This document shows, one piece after another, positions 9,494 through 18,410 of a stretch of DNA of 64,000 nucleotides. The notes below the pieces were generated by a model. It did no database searches, was not told where the DNA came from, and saw only the letters and a program-made list of their open reading frames with translations. Origin of the DNA: Paenibacillus sp. FSL H8-0537 (lineage in GTDB: Bacteria > Bacillota > Bacilli > Paenibacillales > Paenibacillaceae); assembly GCF_038051995.1 (NCBI RefSeq), contig NZ_CP150290.1:5575001-5639000 (forward strand). Direction: 5' to 3'. Numbering within the stretch: the stretch's first letter is position 1; every line of letters begins with the position of its first letter. A program made the position numbers and the translations under genes.

Positions 9494-9781
9494 CTATTCC
9501 AATACAGCTGGCACTTTAATTTGGCCGTCTTCTTCATCAGGTGCGTTGAGCAGCACCTTCTCGATCGGCAGCGATTCCTGCGTTATATCCTCGCGTGTCA
9601 CATTCGTAATCGGCAGCACATGGCTGGTCGGCTCGACGTTTTCTGTATCAAGCGAGTTCAGCTTTTCTGCATATTTTAAAATCGCATTAAGCTGCTCGGT
9701 GAATTTATCCTTCTCCTCGTCAGACAGCTCAAGGCGAGCCAAATTCGCAACATGCTCGACATCTTTAATCGTAATGCTCAT
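9494..9781 (-). CDS. gatC: Asp/Glu-tRNA(Asn/Gln) amidotransferase subunit C
   Basis: GatC of 95 residues, the small linker that wraps GatA and stabilises its contact with GatB. The typical start ([20 protein letters not shown]) and the C-terminal region with DVxPTSHVLP-like sequence (here [13 protein letters not shown]) are present. A strong GGGGGAGG lies seven bases before ATG 9779-9781. It is the first gene of the gatCAB transcript. Confidence 0.96.
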   Translation of the reverse strand: MSITIKDVEHVANLARLELSDEEKDKFTEQLNAILKYAEKLNSLDTENVEPTSHVLPITNVTREDITQESLPIEKVLLNAPDEEDGQIKVPAVLE

Positions 9782-9903
9782 GAATGTTCCTCCCCCTTCT
9801 TAAGCCTGCAATCATTCTTTCTATTATAGCCTAGAATCACATTTTGACAAAGTGCACAAACATGGGCTAGAACGCTTATGTTCTGCAATACCTATTAATA
9901 GCA

Positions 9904-9936
9904 GATGACCCTCCCGCACCTGGCGGAAGGGTCATC
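9904..9936 (-). terminator. Hairpin downstream of the IDEAL-domain gene
   Basis: GATGACCCT (9904-9912) pairs with AGGGTCATC (9928-9936), with an inner CCGC/GCGG pairing. It follows the gene ending at 9950 on the minus strand. The T tract beyond it is weak, so termination is probable rather than certain. Confidence 0.6.
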
Positions 9937-9949
9937 TCGCAGAAGCTTA

Positions 9950-10330
9950 TTAAATCCACGCTTTCAAATTAACCTGCCTTATAAAATCCTTCTGGCTTTG
10001 GCCTTCAGCAGCTGCTGGCTCCGCTTCTGGAGCAGACTCTTCGCCTCTCATTATACGCTTAAACAGCTCTTCATTATGAGTTGCCAGCGCGAAGTCGATC
10101 AGCGATTCGCGTTCGATGCGGTCAACCTCTTCTTGAAGCAACACATCTTCCAGCTCCACATCTTCATCGGGCAGCAAAAAATTGCGATTGGCGGCCGGAA
10201 CGCGCACCACGTAATCAAATACATTGTCAGCATTGCGATCGTAAGCAATTATATAACCATATTCCCCTACGGGAAGATTTTGCTCAAAATGATCAGATAT
10301 AATAATTACCTTAGTTCCCAAACTAAGCAT
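9950..10330 (-). CDS. IDEAL-domain protein
   Basis: A 126-residue acidic cytoplasmic protein. Residues 1-60 look like a small beta-barrel (GTKVIIISDHF...GEYGYIIAYDRN). Residues about 72-95 (ERESLIDFALATHNEELFKRIM) fit the short IDEAL domain found in Bacillales proteins, which is often at C-termini and probably mediates protein contacts. An Ala/Glu/Pro linker follows. ATG at 10328-10330 is preferred, with TAGGAG eight bases upstream; a GTG nine bases earlier is the alternative. No pathway is evident; the gene stands alone between gatC and the ydbST-like pair. Confidence 0.65.
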   Translation of the reverse strand: MLSLGTKVIIISDHFEQNLPVGEYGYIIAYDRNADNVFDYVVRVPAANRNFLLPDEDVELEDVLLQEEVDRIERESLIDFALATHNEELFKRIMRGEESAPEAEPAAAEGQSQKDFIRQVNLKAWI

Positions 10331-10448
10331 CGTCTTCACTCCTATCTATCGGACGCTAACCTATAACTATTATCCTACTAAAAAATAGTAGCGGTGTCCA
10401 ATAGGGATTGAAACTATCGCGGGTCGGAAGCCGAGAGCGACGCTTTTG

Positions 10449-12023
10449 CTAGCTTCGTCCCTCCCTGCTATACCAGTTCCAAACCCGCTCCATATCCCGA
10501 TATTCCAGTAGCGACACACTATAATCATTGACCGTACCCATTGTTTGCACGCTCAGTGATACAAGATTTTCCCTCTGCTGGGCCCGGCTGCGTTTTAGAG
10601 TCATTGCCAAAATTTGTTGTCTGCGCAGCAAATACGTGACCTTGGAAAAATGCCGGCGCCGCAAAATGAGTTGACCATCCTTAAGGGTTAAGCCCGCCGT
10701 TTGATGACATGCCCTTCTCCAGAGCGCAACAAGCGGAAGCAATAGCAGCGACCATAGTCCATTAAGAGGCCAGATGACGATTAACGTTGCACAGATCACA
10801 AGCGTGAGAAGAAGCCAGATTCTCATATAATAGAACAAAGCCCGCTTCGGTGCCTTAGCCTCGATAGCTGACCACTTCATTTGCGGCACAAAAAGCCCAA
10901 TCATCTTCTCCATCTCTGTTATGGGCAAAAAGGGATGCAGCATGAGCTGCTCATTTTTGTCGGAAGAAACGACTTGCAGCTTAATTTGAGCGTAGCCTAT
11001 CCATTGGCGAAGAAGCCCTTCTTCAACGATCACGGACTGCACCCTATCGGGGTCAAACGAATATGCTTTTTTGTTCAACAGTCCATAGGAAACCGATATG
11101 CGCTTACCCTCCCGCTTAACAGTAAACCCACTGTACTTGATAATATACAAAATTAGCGATAGTGCCCAACCTGCGGCCAATGCAATAATAGCAGCAATTA
11201 CAATGACGATGATGAAGTAGCCGGGTACGAGGCTTTGCGATTCCGTATACAATTGCTCAAAAAACCGGATTGGAGTAAACTTCTCCAAAAAATCATTAGC
11301 AAATGAATAAATACCAGCGATAAAAGCAATCGCCAGCCCTAAATTGAGCGATGTTGCAGCCGCCATCAACAATTGTCCGCTTGTTAAGCGGAAATAAGCG
11401 CTATCTCTTGATTCTGTTGAAGGGAGGCCCGAACTTTTTTGAAAAAGAGCATCGATATGCCGTTCGGATACGGAGGCAGCATCACCGCGCAGCTCTCCAT
11501 CAGAGCCGAATGTGTCGGCTTTCTCGGACTCCTCCTGCGAATTTCGCGTTATTCCCTCTTCCATAACATGATTGTGACGAGACAGCAGCTGCTGGCGAAG
11601 CTGCTCCGCTTCGCCAGCGGCGAGCGCAGGCAAAATGCCATCTGCGGTTTTTCCGCCGCCCGGGGTTTCAATCTTCAACTCCGCAACGCCAAGTATTCGC
11701 TGCAAAAAGGGCTGATCTACATTCACCGAATGGATGCGTCCATAATAAATCGTCTTCTCATCCTTGAATAAAACGCCTTTGCGCAAAATGATCCGGTCTT
11801 CCTCTACCGTATAGGTGAATGCTCTCCATTCCAGCCACCCGAATAACAAGGATAGCAGCACCAGGGCGGTTGCTCCCGCATACCAGTACCATTCCAGTCC
11901 GAGCAATCCCGATTTCCTAAGCATTGTAATGATTATGAGCGGCAGTAGTCCTTTAATAAACTGAAACAGCGTAAAAACAACATATACTTTATGCAGTCTT
12001 CGCAGATTACTCATGCTGATCAT
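10449..12023 (-). CDS. ydbT: YdbT-like membrane protein with bacterial PH domains
   Basis: A 524-residue protein with pairs of transmembrane helices at about 15-60, 215-290 and 395-440. Each pair is followed by a bPH2-type beta domain (AFTYTVEEDRIILRKGVLFKDEKTIYYGRIHSV; KYSGFTVKREGKRISVSYGLL; LTLKDGQLILRRRHFSK). This repeated arrangement matches YdbT of B. subtilis. That protein is encoded with YdbS in a SigW-controlled operon linked to resistance to antimicrobials of other bacilli; the exact activity is unknown. The start overlaps the end of the ydbS-like gene, so translation is probably coupled. ATG 12021-12023 or the ATG three codons later could be used. Confidence 0.85.
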   Translation of the reverse strand: MISMSNLRRLHKVYVVFTLFQFIKGLLPLIIITMLRKSGLLGLEWYWYAGATALVLLSLLFGWLEWRAFTYTVEEDRIILRKGVLFKDEKTIYYGRIHSVNVDQPFLQRILGVAELKIETPGGGKTADGILPALAAGEAEQLRQQLLSRHNHVMEEGITRNSQEESEKADTFGSDGELRGDAASVSERHIDALFQKSSGLPSTESRDSAYFRLTSGQLLMAAATSLNLGLAIAFIAGIYSFANDFLEKFTPIRFFEQLYTESQSLVPGYFIIVIVIAAIIALAAGWALSLILYIIKYSGFTVKREGKRISVSYGLLNKKAYSFDPDRVQSVIVEEGLLRQWIGYAQIKLQVVSSDKNEQLMLHPFLPITEMEKMIGLFVPQMKWSAIEAKAPKRALFYYMRIWLLLTLVICATLIVIWPLNGLWSLLLLPLVALWRRACHQTAGLTLKDGQLILRRRHFSKVTYLLRRQQILAMTLKRSRAQQRENLVSLSVQTMGTVNDYSVSLLEYRDMERVWNWYSREGRS

Positions 12024-12486
12024 CCACTTTCGCCAGCTGCCCGATTTTCCGCTTCAGCTCCTCGGCTTTTTCCAGCTTGAGCCCTTTAATGCGATGGGTC
12101 GTGGCTGCCGTTACAACCGCTACGCTAGCCAGCTTGAACTTCCGCATGAGCGGTCCGCTCTCCAGTTCGACATGCTGGACACGCACCATCGGAACGAGTA
12201 CATTTTTAATAATAATCAGTCCATATTGCAGCTCAAGCTCTTCCTCAAACAGTTCATATTGAAAGTGACGGTAGCGGAGGCTAGGAACTACCCAAATATC
12301 TAATACACTATAAGCCGTAACGACAGCGAGCCCGATCCACAGCGGGATAAGCGTCCACCCTTTCGATATCGCCAAAGCCGCATAACCGCATACGAGCAAA
12401 TAGCCAATAGCCGCTGCAATAGCTGCTCCCATTCGGCTAACCTTAACGTAATCTCTATCGACTCTTTGTGTTAAAGCACGATTCAT
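12007..12486 (-). CDS. ydbS: YdbS-like membrane protein with one PH domain
   Basis: A 159-residue protein with two transmembrane helices (about 20-70) and one bPH2 domain (about 75-150; RYRHFQYELFEEELELQYGLIIIKN and VPMVRVQHVELESGPLMRKF). It is the usual partner of YdbT and is encoded directly upstream with a 17-base overlap. The two probably form one membrane complex with cytoplasmic PH domains. The next gene upstream (M24 peptidase) stops 11 bases away, so all three may share a transcript. Confidence 0.85.
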   Translation of the reverse strand: MNRALTQRVDRDYVKVSRMGAAIAAAIGYLLVCGYAALAISKGWTLIPLWIGLAVVTAYSVLDIWVVPSLRYRHFQYELFEEELELQYGLIIIKNVLVPMVRVQHVELESGPLMRKFKLASVAVVTAATTHRIKGLKLEKAEELKRKIGQLAKVDDQHE

Positions 12487-12497
12487 CTCTCATCCCC

Positions 12498-13739
12498 CTA
12501 TGGCAGCACAATAAGCTGCTCTTTCGTGCATGTAAGCTGGCGGGGCGTGCCGTCAGTTATTACATAGCTGTTCTCCACTCCGACAACACCCTGCCCCGGA
12601 AAAGTAAATTTCGGCTCGACCGCAAGCACCATTCCAGCAGCAAGCGGCAGGTCGAAGCCGCGAGCCAGCACAGGCCACTCGTCTATTTCAAGGCCAATAC
12701 CATGTCCGAGAAACTTGGCCTGATCATGGCCAAAGCCCATATAATGCGCAGACAACTCTGCAGCAGCCGCTTGATCAAGAGAAGCGATATACAGCTCAGA
12801 GCATGGCGTCCCGGAAATCATCCCTTTTTCTGCTGCGCGCATCATCTCCTCCGACGTTCGGTAAGCATGAGCAAGCTGCTCTGAAAGCTCGCCAATAACC
12901 GCAGTACGCGTCTGATCGATAATGTAGCCGTCAATACAGCAGCCCACATCAATGAGTATAGGCTCATTTCGTCCAATGACTCTGCGGCTGACGCTTTGCG
13001 GTGAAGTAGCCCCTAAGCCAAGGCCCCCTGCCGGACCATCAAAATAAGTTGGCACCGCAGCAGCGGCTCCTGACGTGACCATCCCTGTCGCTACTTCCTG
13101 ATTGTAGCCTCGCATACGCATCAAGCCGATATGCCCGCGAAGCCGCAGCTCATATTCTACTCGCGCTATCCAGGCTAGTTCGTTAATGCCCTCCTTCAAT
13201 ACATTCAAAGCTTCACCTAGCGCCTCGTCTACAGCCTGTGCTGCAGTTTCAATTCGCTTGATTTCCCAAGGTGACTTTATCATACGCTGCCCTCTAATAA
13301 GGGCTGAACCGTCCACCAGCTCGCCTGCCCCTGCCGCTAGCAGCAGCTGGTTAAGCTTAAAATAGGTTTGTGCAGGAAGCACATCAAGATCCGCAGCCAC
13401 AGTAACAGTACTTCCTGACTTAAACAGCTGTGGAAAACGCTCTGCGAGCGTCTGACCGAATTGGCGGAATGAGCCTAATGGCTCTACAGCAATTAGCGTT
13501 TCCAGTCTTGCACGCTCAAGGCTGCGTTTGACAAAAAATACGGGCATGCCTTCGGCTGGAACAAAAGCATAGCCATTTTGCATCGAGCCTGTGTAGTAAT
13601 ATAAATCTATATTTTGCGTAAGCAGCATGCCGTCAATGGCCTTCTTCCCCAGCTCCAGCTGAAGCTTGCTTATGCGCTCATGAACCAAGTCATCCGGTAT
13701 GTCTCTAGTTATCGTTGTCTTATCCATCGCTTTGCTCAA
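12498..13739 (-). CDS. M24B-family aminopeptidase (Xaa-Pro type)
   Basis: A cytoplasmic metallopeptidase-fold protein of 413 residues with a creatinase-like N-domain (1-165) and an M24 pita-bread domain. All five metal ligands appear conserved: the two Asp of LIDVGCCIDGYIIDQT, His of LGHGIGLEIDEWP, Glu of AVEPKFTF and Glu of VVGVENSYVIT. The family removes N-terminal residues before proline or acts on creatine-like substrates. Its substrate here is unknown. The start is uncertain: TTG 13737-13739 or ATG 13725-13727, with GGGAG 12 bases before the ATG. It probably shares a transcript with the ydbST-like genes. Confidence 0.85.
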   Translation of the reverse strand: MSKAMDKTTITRDIPDDLVHERISKLQLELGKKAIDGMLLTQNIDLYYYTGSMQNGYAFVPAEGMPVFFVKRSLERARLETLIAVEPLGSFRQFGQTLAERFPQLFKSGSTVTVAADLDVLPAQTYFKLNQLLLAAGAGELVDGSALIRGQRMIKSPWEIKRIETAAQAVDEALGEALNVLKEGINELAWIARVEYELRLRGHIGLMRMRGYNQEVATGMVTSGAAAAVPTYFDGPAGGLGLGATSPQSVSRRVIGRNEPILIDVGCCIDGYIIDQTRTAVIGELSEQLAHAYRTSEEMMRAAEKGMISGTPCSELYIASLDQAAAAELSAHYMGFGHDQAKFLGHGIGLEIDEWPVLARGFDLPLAAGMVLAVEPKFTFPGQGVVGVENSYVITDGTPRQLTCTKEQLIVLP

Positions 13740-13852
13740 CTCCCAAAATCATTTATCCCTCCCCTTCATTAGAACAATTTTACAAAAGGCAGTCAACTGC
13801 AAGGCAGCTGCCGCAAGCATTTTTATGATCAACATCTCCCTCTATTAAAGGA

Positions 13853-14341
13853 TTAAAAATTAAAAGTCAGCTCGGATACGCCTTTAATCGTCCATTCAAT
13901 TGGCTTAAGCACTGTGAATACCCTCGGGTTCACAACCTTTATAATCATCACAACTCCCGGGCGGTACAGCGTAGCCTCATAACTGAACTCTGCATTTACA
14001 TATTGATAAGGAAAAGTATGCTCACCGTTAATGACCTCGAAGACCATAACTTTAACCGGCTCATGCAGGAAGGAGCTGCCGAGCGGTTTCCCTGCCGAAT
14101 CAAGCTGCAGGTTGCCTTGCAAATAGCGGCTTGCTGCCGCTTCAGCCGTTATCGGATCAATGCGGATGACACCGTCTCCCAAAGCTGCTTTATCGACCTG
14201 CTGTGCGGCCGCATGAACGGCACGGTTTAGTGCATGCTTGCCCTGAAAAAGCGTCTTCATCGCAATCTCCTCATCCGTCTGCATAACGTGAAGCATGAGC
14301 CACATTGTCATCATCAGCACAATTATTGTCAGCTTATACAT
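13853..14341 (-). CDS. Tad-locus TadE/TadG-like pseudopilin (last gene of operon)
   Basis: A 162-residue protein with one N-terminal transmembrane helix (about 3-22) and an exported beta-rich domain, the layout of the minor pilin-like proteins at the end of tad operons. ATG 14339-14341 is chosen because AGGGAG lies seven bases before it. An in-frame ATG at 14372 overlaps the preceding gene and has no ribosome binding site. I recognise no specific family; the role is inferred from position and topology. Confidence 0.6.
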   Translation of the reverse strand: MYKLTIIVLMMTMWLMLHVMQTDEEIAMKTLFQGKHALNRAVHAAAQQVDKAALGDGVIRIDPITAEAAASRYLQGNLQLDSAGKPLGSSFLHEPVKVMVFEVINGEHTFPYQYVNAEFSYEATLYRPGVVMIIKVVNPRVFTVLKPIEWTIKGVSELTFNF

Positions 14342-14363
14342 AGCATAACTCCCTGTCGCCTGT

Positions 14364-14789
14364 TCAAGGTACATATTCGCTCATTTTGATGCCTGTAGCG
14401 CGAAGCCTGCCATTTTCATCAGGTGGCTTCACTCCGATTAAGCGATCCAATTGAAACAGCCCCTCATAGGGATAGCTAAGCAGAACAATCAATCCTGTCC
14501 CGCGCAGCAACGGCATAGTAGAATTGGTTGCCTGCTCGCCATTATCGGATGCCACCTCAAAAATCAGCCCTTCCGGCTTCATTCCAAACTTCGCCAGTCG
14601 CTGCCGCGATTGCTCGACCATCTCCGGACTGATGTAGCCATGCTTGCCGCTCGCCCCGATTTCCAGTAAATAATCGACCTCCTGCTGCAGTACAGCCTGC
14701 CTAACAATGAGCACATGTTTATAAATAGGCGAGAACATCAGCCAGCATAAAATCGTAGCAAACAGCACAAATACTAAAATGCTCTTCAC
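14364..14789 (-). CDS. Tad-locus small exported protein
   Basis: A 141-residue protein with a hydrophobic N-terminal helix (about 3-22) followed by a soluble domain; a minor pseudopilin-like product by context. The start is GTG 14787-14789, which overlaps the stop of the 48-residue gene before it (GTGA arrangement), so translation is coupled. AAGGAC lies nine bases upstream. No recognised domain. Confidence 0.6.
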   Translation of the reverse strand: MKSILVFVLFATILCWLMFSPIYKHVLIVRQAVLQQEVDYLLEIGASGKHGYISPEMVEQSRQRLAKFGMKPEGLIFEVASDNGEQATNSTMPLLRGTGLIVLLSYPYEGLFQLDRLIGVKPPDENGRLRATGIKMSEYVP

Positions 14790-14932
14790 GGGCTCATAGT
14801 CCTTATATAGCTGCTTGTGGCATCACCTGAGCGTTCGAGCTGTTTGTTCATTCCCTGATCCCCTTCTGCAATACCAGAGTAAATCATAACCATCGTTACA
14901 AGCAGCAATATGGCTGCCAGCAGGCTTCGCAT
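14786..14932 (-). CDS. Very small Tad-locus membrane peptide (48 aa)
   Basis: A 48-residue reading frame starting MRSLLAAILLLVTMVMIYSG: a single hydrophobic helix followed by a short charged tail. GGAGGGG lies six bases before ATG 14930-14932, and the stop overlaps the next GTG start by three bases. This close coupling on both sides supports a real gene. It resembles the adjacent 49-residue gene in layout (MR at the start, one helix, polar tail) and may be an Flp-type pilin or assembly peptide. The canonical Flp cleavage motif (Gly followed by Glu-Tyr) is not seen. Confidence 0.6.
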   Translation of the reverse strand: MRSLLAAILLLVTMVMIYSGIAEGDQGMNKQLERSGDATSSYIRTMSP

Positions 14933-14973
14933 CGTCTTCCCCTCCATTCCTACCGCTATAAACGGCTTGCAAC

Positions 14974-15123
14974 TTACTGCAGCAGCTTGCTGATTTTTTC
15001 ATTGGCAGCGTCTCCTTGCGACTGGATTTGGCTGCTTGTGCCCGTTGTATCTTTAGCAATAATGCCGTTGAAAAGCAAAATAACAACAACTAACAGCATG
15101 ACGGTCATTAATATATTGCGCAT
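14974..15123 (-). CDS. Very small Tad-locus pilin-like peptide (49 aa)
   Basis: A 49-residue frame: MRNILMTVMLLVVVILLFNG, then a 29-residue polar tail ending in KISKLLQ. It has a near-perfect AAGGAGGTG eight bases before ATG 15121-15123. Its position right after tadC and its shape (short, one helix) make it the best candidate for the major pilin-like subunit of this operon. No Glu-Tyr prepilin cleavage motif is visible, so the homology is by context only. Confidence 0.6.
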   Translation of the reverse strand: MRNILMTVMLLVVVILLFNGIIAKDTTGTSSQIQSQGDAANEKISKLLQ

Positions 15124-15163
15124 TATGAATTCACCTCCTTGTTATGTGGCGGCTGCCAAGTCT

Positions 15164-16054
15164 TCAGCCCAATGATGCGAACAGCTTCTGTCCCTCCATC
15201 ACCCATGGATAAATGAATACTTGAAACGTATACAAAATAGGAACGCCAGCGAGCATAAAGAGCAAATACGATGTAGTCTCCTTGCGGCTGTCCTTGGCAA
15301 GCTCCAGCTTCTCCTTATACTCCTGAATACGGTCGCGCAAAAGCATATAATATTCCTCGCTGTCATCTATGCGAAGGGAATCAATGGTCTCTACAAAGCT
15401 CATGCCGTCATCCGTTCCCATTCTAAGCTTGAATTGACGTAATGCCTGTTCGGCATCGTGATACCATTCCGCCAGCAATCGCTCCAAATCGCCGCGAAGC
15501 GTACTCGTATACGGAATGCAGCGCGATAGCTTCGTATGAATATGCAGCGACGAATCGGCCAAATAAAGCAATTGATTGCTTATTACATAAATCTCCTTCG
15601 TCATGCGTTCAGTTCGAAGCTTACGCAGCAAACGCAGCCAAGGCAAATCCCACACCAGCATAATCCAGCAAAAAACGAGCCCCGCGGTTAAATAGGCTAT
15701 TGTGCTGCCTTGACCCAGACCCACACTGACAGGAACACCTATGGAAATGCCTATCAACAATACGATGAGCAGCAATTTGCGTGCAGCTGCGTACCAACTG
15801 GCATCTGCCTCCACCCCGCATCCGGCGAGCAGCATTTCACGGTCAACGTATGACTGCTGTTCCCTTGAGAGCCTAAGCTTGCTGAGCCAGCTATCTGATA
15901 TTTTTCTCGAACGCCAGTTGATTCCAGTGAGATGCAGCCATCGCGGCTTCCTTTGCGGCAGCAGCCTAAGTATAGCGGCCACTGCAATAAATCCGAATAT
16001 AAACTGGGCCGCAATTGCTCCAGTACGCACGCCGCCTTCCACCCAATGATGCAT
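15164..16054 (-). CDS. tadC: TadC-like inner-membrane platform protein
   Basis: A 296-residue member of the type II secretion F / TadB-TadC family. One membrane segment lies near the N-terminus, two central helices at about 90-135, and a C-terminal helix at about 265-285 flanks a cytoplasmic helical domain. With TadB it forms the membrane platform that the TadA ATPase turns to build Flp-like pili. AAAGGAGG lies ten bases before ATG 16052-16054. It follows tadB by 48 bp. Confidence 0.85.
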   Translation of the reverse strand: MHHWVEGGVRTGAIAAQFIFGFIAVAAILRLLPQRKPRWLHLTGINWRSRKISDSWLSKLRLSREQQSYVDREMLLAGCGVEADASWYAAARKLLLIVLLIGISIGVPVSVGLGQGSTIAYLTAGLVFCWIMLVWDLPWLRLLRKLRTERMTKEIYVISNQLLYLADSSLHIHTKLSRCIPYTSTLRGDLERLLAEWYHDAEQALRQFKLRMGTDDGMSFVETIDSLRIDDSEEYYMLLRDRIQEYKEKLELAKDSRKETTSYLLFMLAGVPILYTFQVFIYPWVMEGQKLFASLG

Positions 16055-16102
16055 CGCAGCCTTGCCTCCTTTTCAGCTTGCAAATACGCAGTTCACAGCC
16101 GC

Positions 16103-17038
16103 TTACATTTTTTTTCGAGATAACCATAGTCCCATTAGGAAGGAGGCAAAAATGAGCAGCAGCGCATTTAAAAGCATATCTCTGCCCTTTGGGTCGAGAA
16201 CGTAATAGTAGTAGGCATTCTGCTCGTTATAATGCAAATTGATGCCAATAAATAAAGCCAGAAACAATAACGGCGTAAAATTGGCAATTCGGATTTCCAA
16301 CAGCCGGTTCCGTTCCTGCTCATTCGCGCGGCGCGCCTTACGCATGTCCGCCAGCAAATTCTTGAGGCCATCTGCCATCGGCACGCCTTCAGCAAGCGCA
16401 ACCCGCAAAATATTAGCGAAGTAATCCGCCCACGTATGCCCAAGCGATGCAGCAAAAATCCGCAAACTCGCTTCATCATCACCACGGACAGACAAATTGC
16501 GATATAATTGCTCAAAAACGGCTTTCATCGGGCCAAGCAGCCGTCTTTCGTCAACCGTTCGCTGCAGCGCTGCCCTCACTTGTATCCCTCCGGATACTAG
16601 ATAACACTGGTAAAACAGCTCAATGGCGGGCAAAAATTCGACCTGTGTCTGCATTTGACGCTGGACGAGCAGCGCGCGCAGCACCGTATACGGTATAAAG
16701 CCCAGTACAAACCCGAATAGCAAGGTGCCTTTTACCGTCTGAAAAAACAATCCGCCAGCCGCCAGCCCAATCAGCAGCAGCAGTCCCGACAAGCATAAAA
16801 ATGCCAATGGCTGCAGCTTAATCTGGAGTGCCTCCAATAAATCAGCAAGCGGGCGATAAAGCTTGTCCAGCCGCTGCAGCCGCTGCTCTAGAAGGTGGCG
16901 GAACCGCCCTCGCTCCCGATAGGCCAGTCTCGCTAACCGCTCATGCCTTTCCATCCACATGACAAGCAGCGCAGCAAGCATAATAAACAAAAATAAAAAC
17001 AGCAGCGCACCGGCTCCAAAAACGTACAGCCTAGTCAA
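16103..17038 (-). CDS. tadB: TadB-like inner-membrane platform protein
   Basis: A 311-residue type II secretion F-domain protein. Helices lie at about 5-28, 75-125 and in the last 70 residues; the conserved central block (FLPAIELFYQCYLVSGGIQVRAALQRT) belongs to the cytoplasmic F domain. The start is TTG 17036-17038, with GGGGAGG eight bases upstream, overlapping the tadA stop by eight bases. It pairs with TadC in pilus assembly. Confidence 0.87.
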   Translation of the reverse strand: MTRLYVFGAGALLFLFLFIMLAALLVMWMERHERLARLAYRERGRFRHLLEQRLQRLDKLYRPLADLLEALQIKLQPLAFLCLSGLLLLIGLAAGGLFFQTVKGTLLFGFVLGFIPYTVLRALLVQRQMQTQVEFLPAIELFYQCYLVSGGIQVRAALQRTVDERRLLGPMKAVFEQLYRNLSVRGDDEASLRIFAASLGHTWADYFANILRVALAEGVPMADGLKNLLADMRKARRANEQERNRLLEIRIANFTPLLFLALFIGINLHYNEQNAYYYYVLDPKGRDMLLNALLLIFASFLMGLWLSRKKM

Positions 17039-18410
17039 AAAACAAACCTCCCCTCGCCAGCTTCCTCATCGCTCGCTGCGAAGGCCGCTGCGGATATTGC
17101 CACTGCTCCAGCGCTTCATCATAAACCGCCCAATCGCGTACCTTTACCTCGTTGTCAGCCCAGCCTATTTCAGCAAGACGCGATACGATACGCCGGCCCT
17201 TGATGCTCTGCATTTCAATTCCAATCTCTACTACATACTCAGCAATTCGTTTTGTCAGCCGTTCTGGGTTCATGCCTCGCCCATCTTGCATGCACATATC
17301 GGTGATCGCCTCTGGCACATCCTCAAGCGTACTTGCATGCACGGTTGTCATACTGCCGGAATGCCCTCTCGTGCAGGCTCTCACATAAATGTTCGCATCG
17401 CTGTCCCTGATCTCCGCATGCACGATGCGCTGCGGAGATTGCCTGAGCGCCAATTTGAATGCCCGGCTGGCGCGGTGCTGCGGATCGTCCTCGTCGGTTT
17501 CGTATTCAACGATATTTTTTGTTGGAAAATCTCTTCCGAGCATCATTTCGAAGCGCCCTTCAATAGTAATGATTCTCTCCTCATCCGGCAGGCTGGCAAT
17601 TAGCGCCTTCATGAGGTGGGTCTTGCCGGAATTCGTCGGTCCAATAATAATGAGGTTGAATCTTGCATGAAGCACAGCTTGCAGCATTGAAAGCATCGCA
17701 CCACTTATCGTTTCGTATTCCGGCTCGCAAAGTACAGGCAGACCGAAGCTTTTTACAGTAAAAAAGCGAATCGTCAGCGTTGGCTTCGAGGTGAAGCCGA
17801 ATCCTGTCATCGTGACGCGCGAGCCGTCGCTAAGCATTACTTCCGCCCAGCGCTTGCGCGGGGTGAACCGATCGTTGTTATACAGCACCAAATTACTCTG
17901 GATGCGTTCAACATCGCGAACACTTGCAAATTGATGCTGAGACATAACAGCCTCGCCACTGCGGACCTCATAAATTTGTGTGCCTACGACCTGCACTTCC
18001 TCCAGCCCATCCTTATGCTGCAAAACCAGCTCCAGTACATTCAGCCCAATAACCTCAGCGAATAGGGCCTCAGCAAGTGTTTGGTAGGGATGATGATAAC
18101 CATCTTGATTATGAATGCGCAGTCGCCGCAGCCGATCATTAATGACCGCATAGATCTGTTCCCGTTCTGGCATAAAGCCAAGCACAGCCCGGTTCAGTGT
18201 CTCATTGTACTGTCTGCGCTCCTCATCGTTCAGTCCGCGCGGCGCAGCCAGAAAAGCTTTCATCTCGTCAGCGAGTCTGTCAAAATCCGCTTCATGTGAC
18301 GCAGCAGGCAGCTCCGGTTCTCCGGCTTGCCCCTCCTTGCTTCCAGTCACCCCCACTCTCAACTGAGCTGAATAATCGAAAGGAGAGAATCGGCTATCCC
18401 CCGCCCTCAA
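17031..18410 (-). CDS. tadA: TadA/CpaF-type pilus assembly ATPase
   Basis: A 459-residue secretion ATPase of the type II/IV family. The Walker A motif GPTNSGKTHLMKAL (about residues 255-268), an Asp box, a Walker B region around RIVHAEIRDSD and the His-box RGHSGSMTTVHA are intact, so it should hydrolyse ATP to drive pilin polymerisation. The start is TTG 18408-18410, overlapping the cpaE stop by four bases, with TGAGG seven bases upstream. Confidence 0.93.
   Translation of the reverse strand: MRAGDSRFSPFDYSAQLRVGVTGSKEGQAGEPELPAASHEADFDRLADEMKAFLAAPRGLNDEERRQYNETLNRAVLGFMPEREQIYAVINDRLRRLRIHNQDGYHHPYQTLAEALFAEVIGLNVLELVLQHKDGLEEVQVVGTQIYEVRSGEAVMSQHQFASVRDVERIQSNLVLYNNDRFTPRKRWAEVMLSDGSRVTMTGFGFTSKPTLTIRFFTVKSFGLPVLCEPEYETISGAMLSMLQAVLHARFNLIIIGPTNSGKTHLMKALIASLPDEERIITIEGRFEMMLGRDFPTKNIVEYETDEDDPQHRASRAFKLALRQSPQRIVHAEIRDSDANIYVRACTRGHSGSMTTVHASTLEDVPEAITDMCMQDGRGMNPERLTKRIAEYVVEIGIEMQSIKGRRIVSRLAEIGWADNEVKVRDWAVYDEALEQWQYPQRPSQRAMRKLARGGLFFD

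Noticed and set aside
9905..10366. 153-codon plus-strand frame opposite the IDEAL-domain gene
   Set aside because: It runs through the hairpin at 9904-9936 and lies antisense to a gene with a good start and a recognisable domain.
10401..10412. GGGATTGAAAC, which resembles the 3' end of some CRISPR repeats
   Set aside because: It occurs once, with no second copy or regular spacing nearby and no cas genes in the window.
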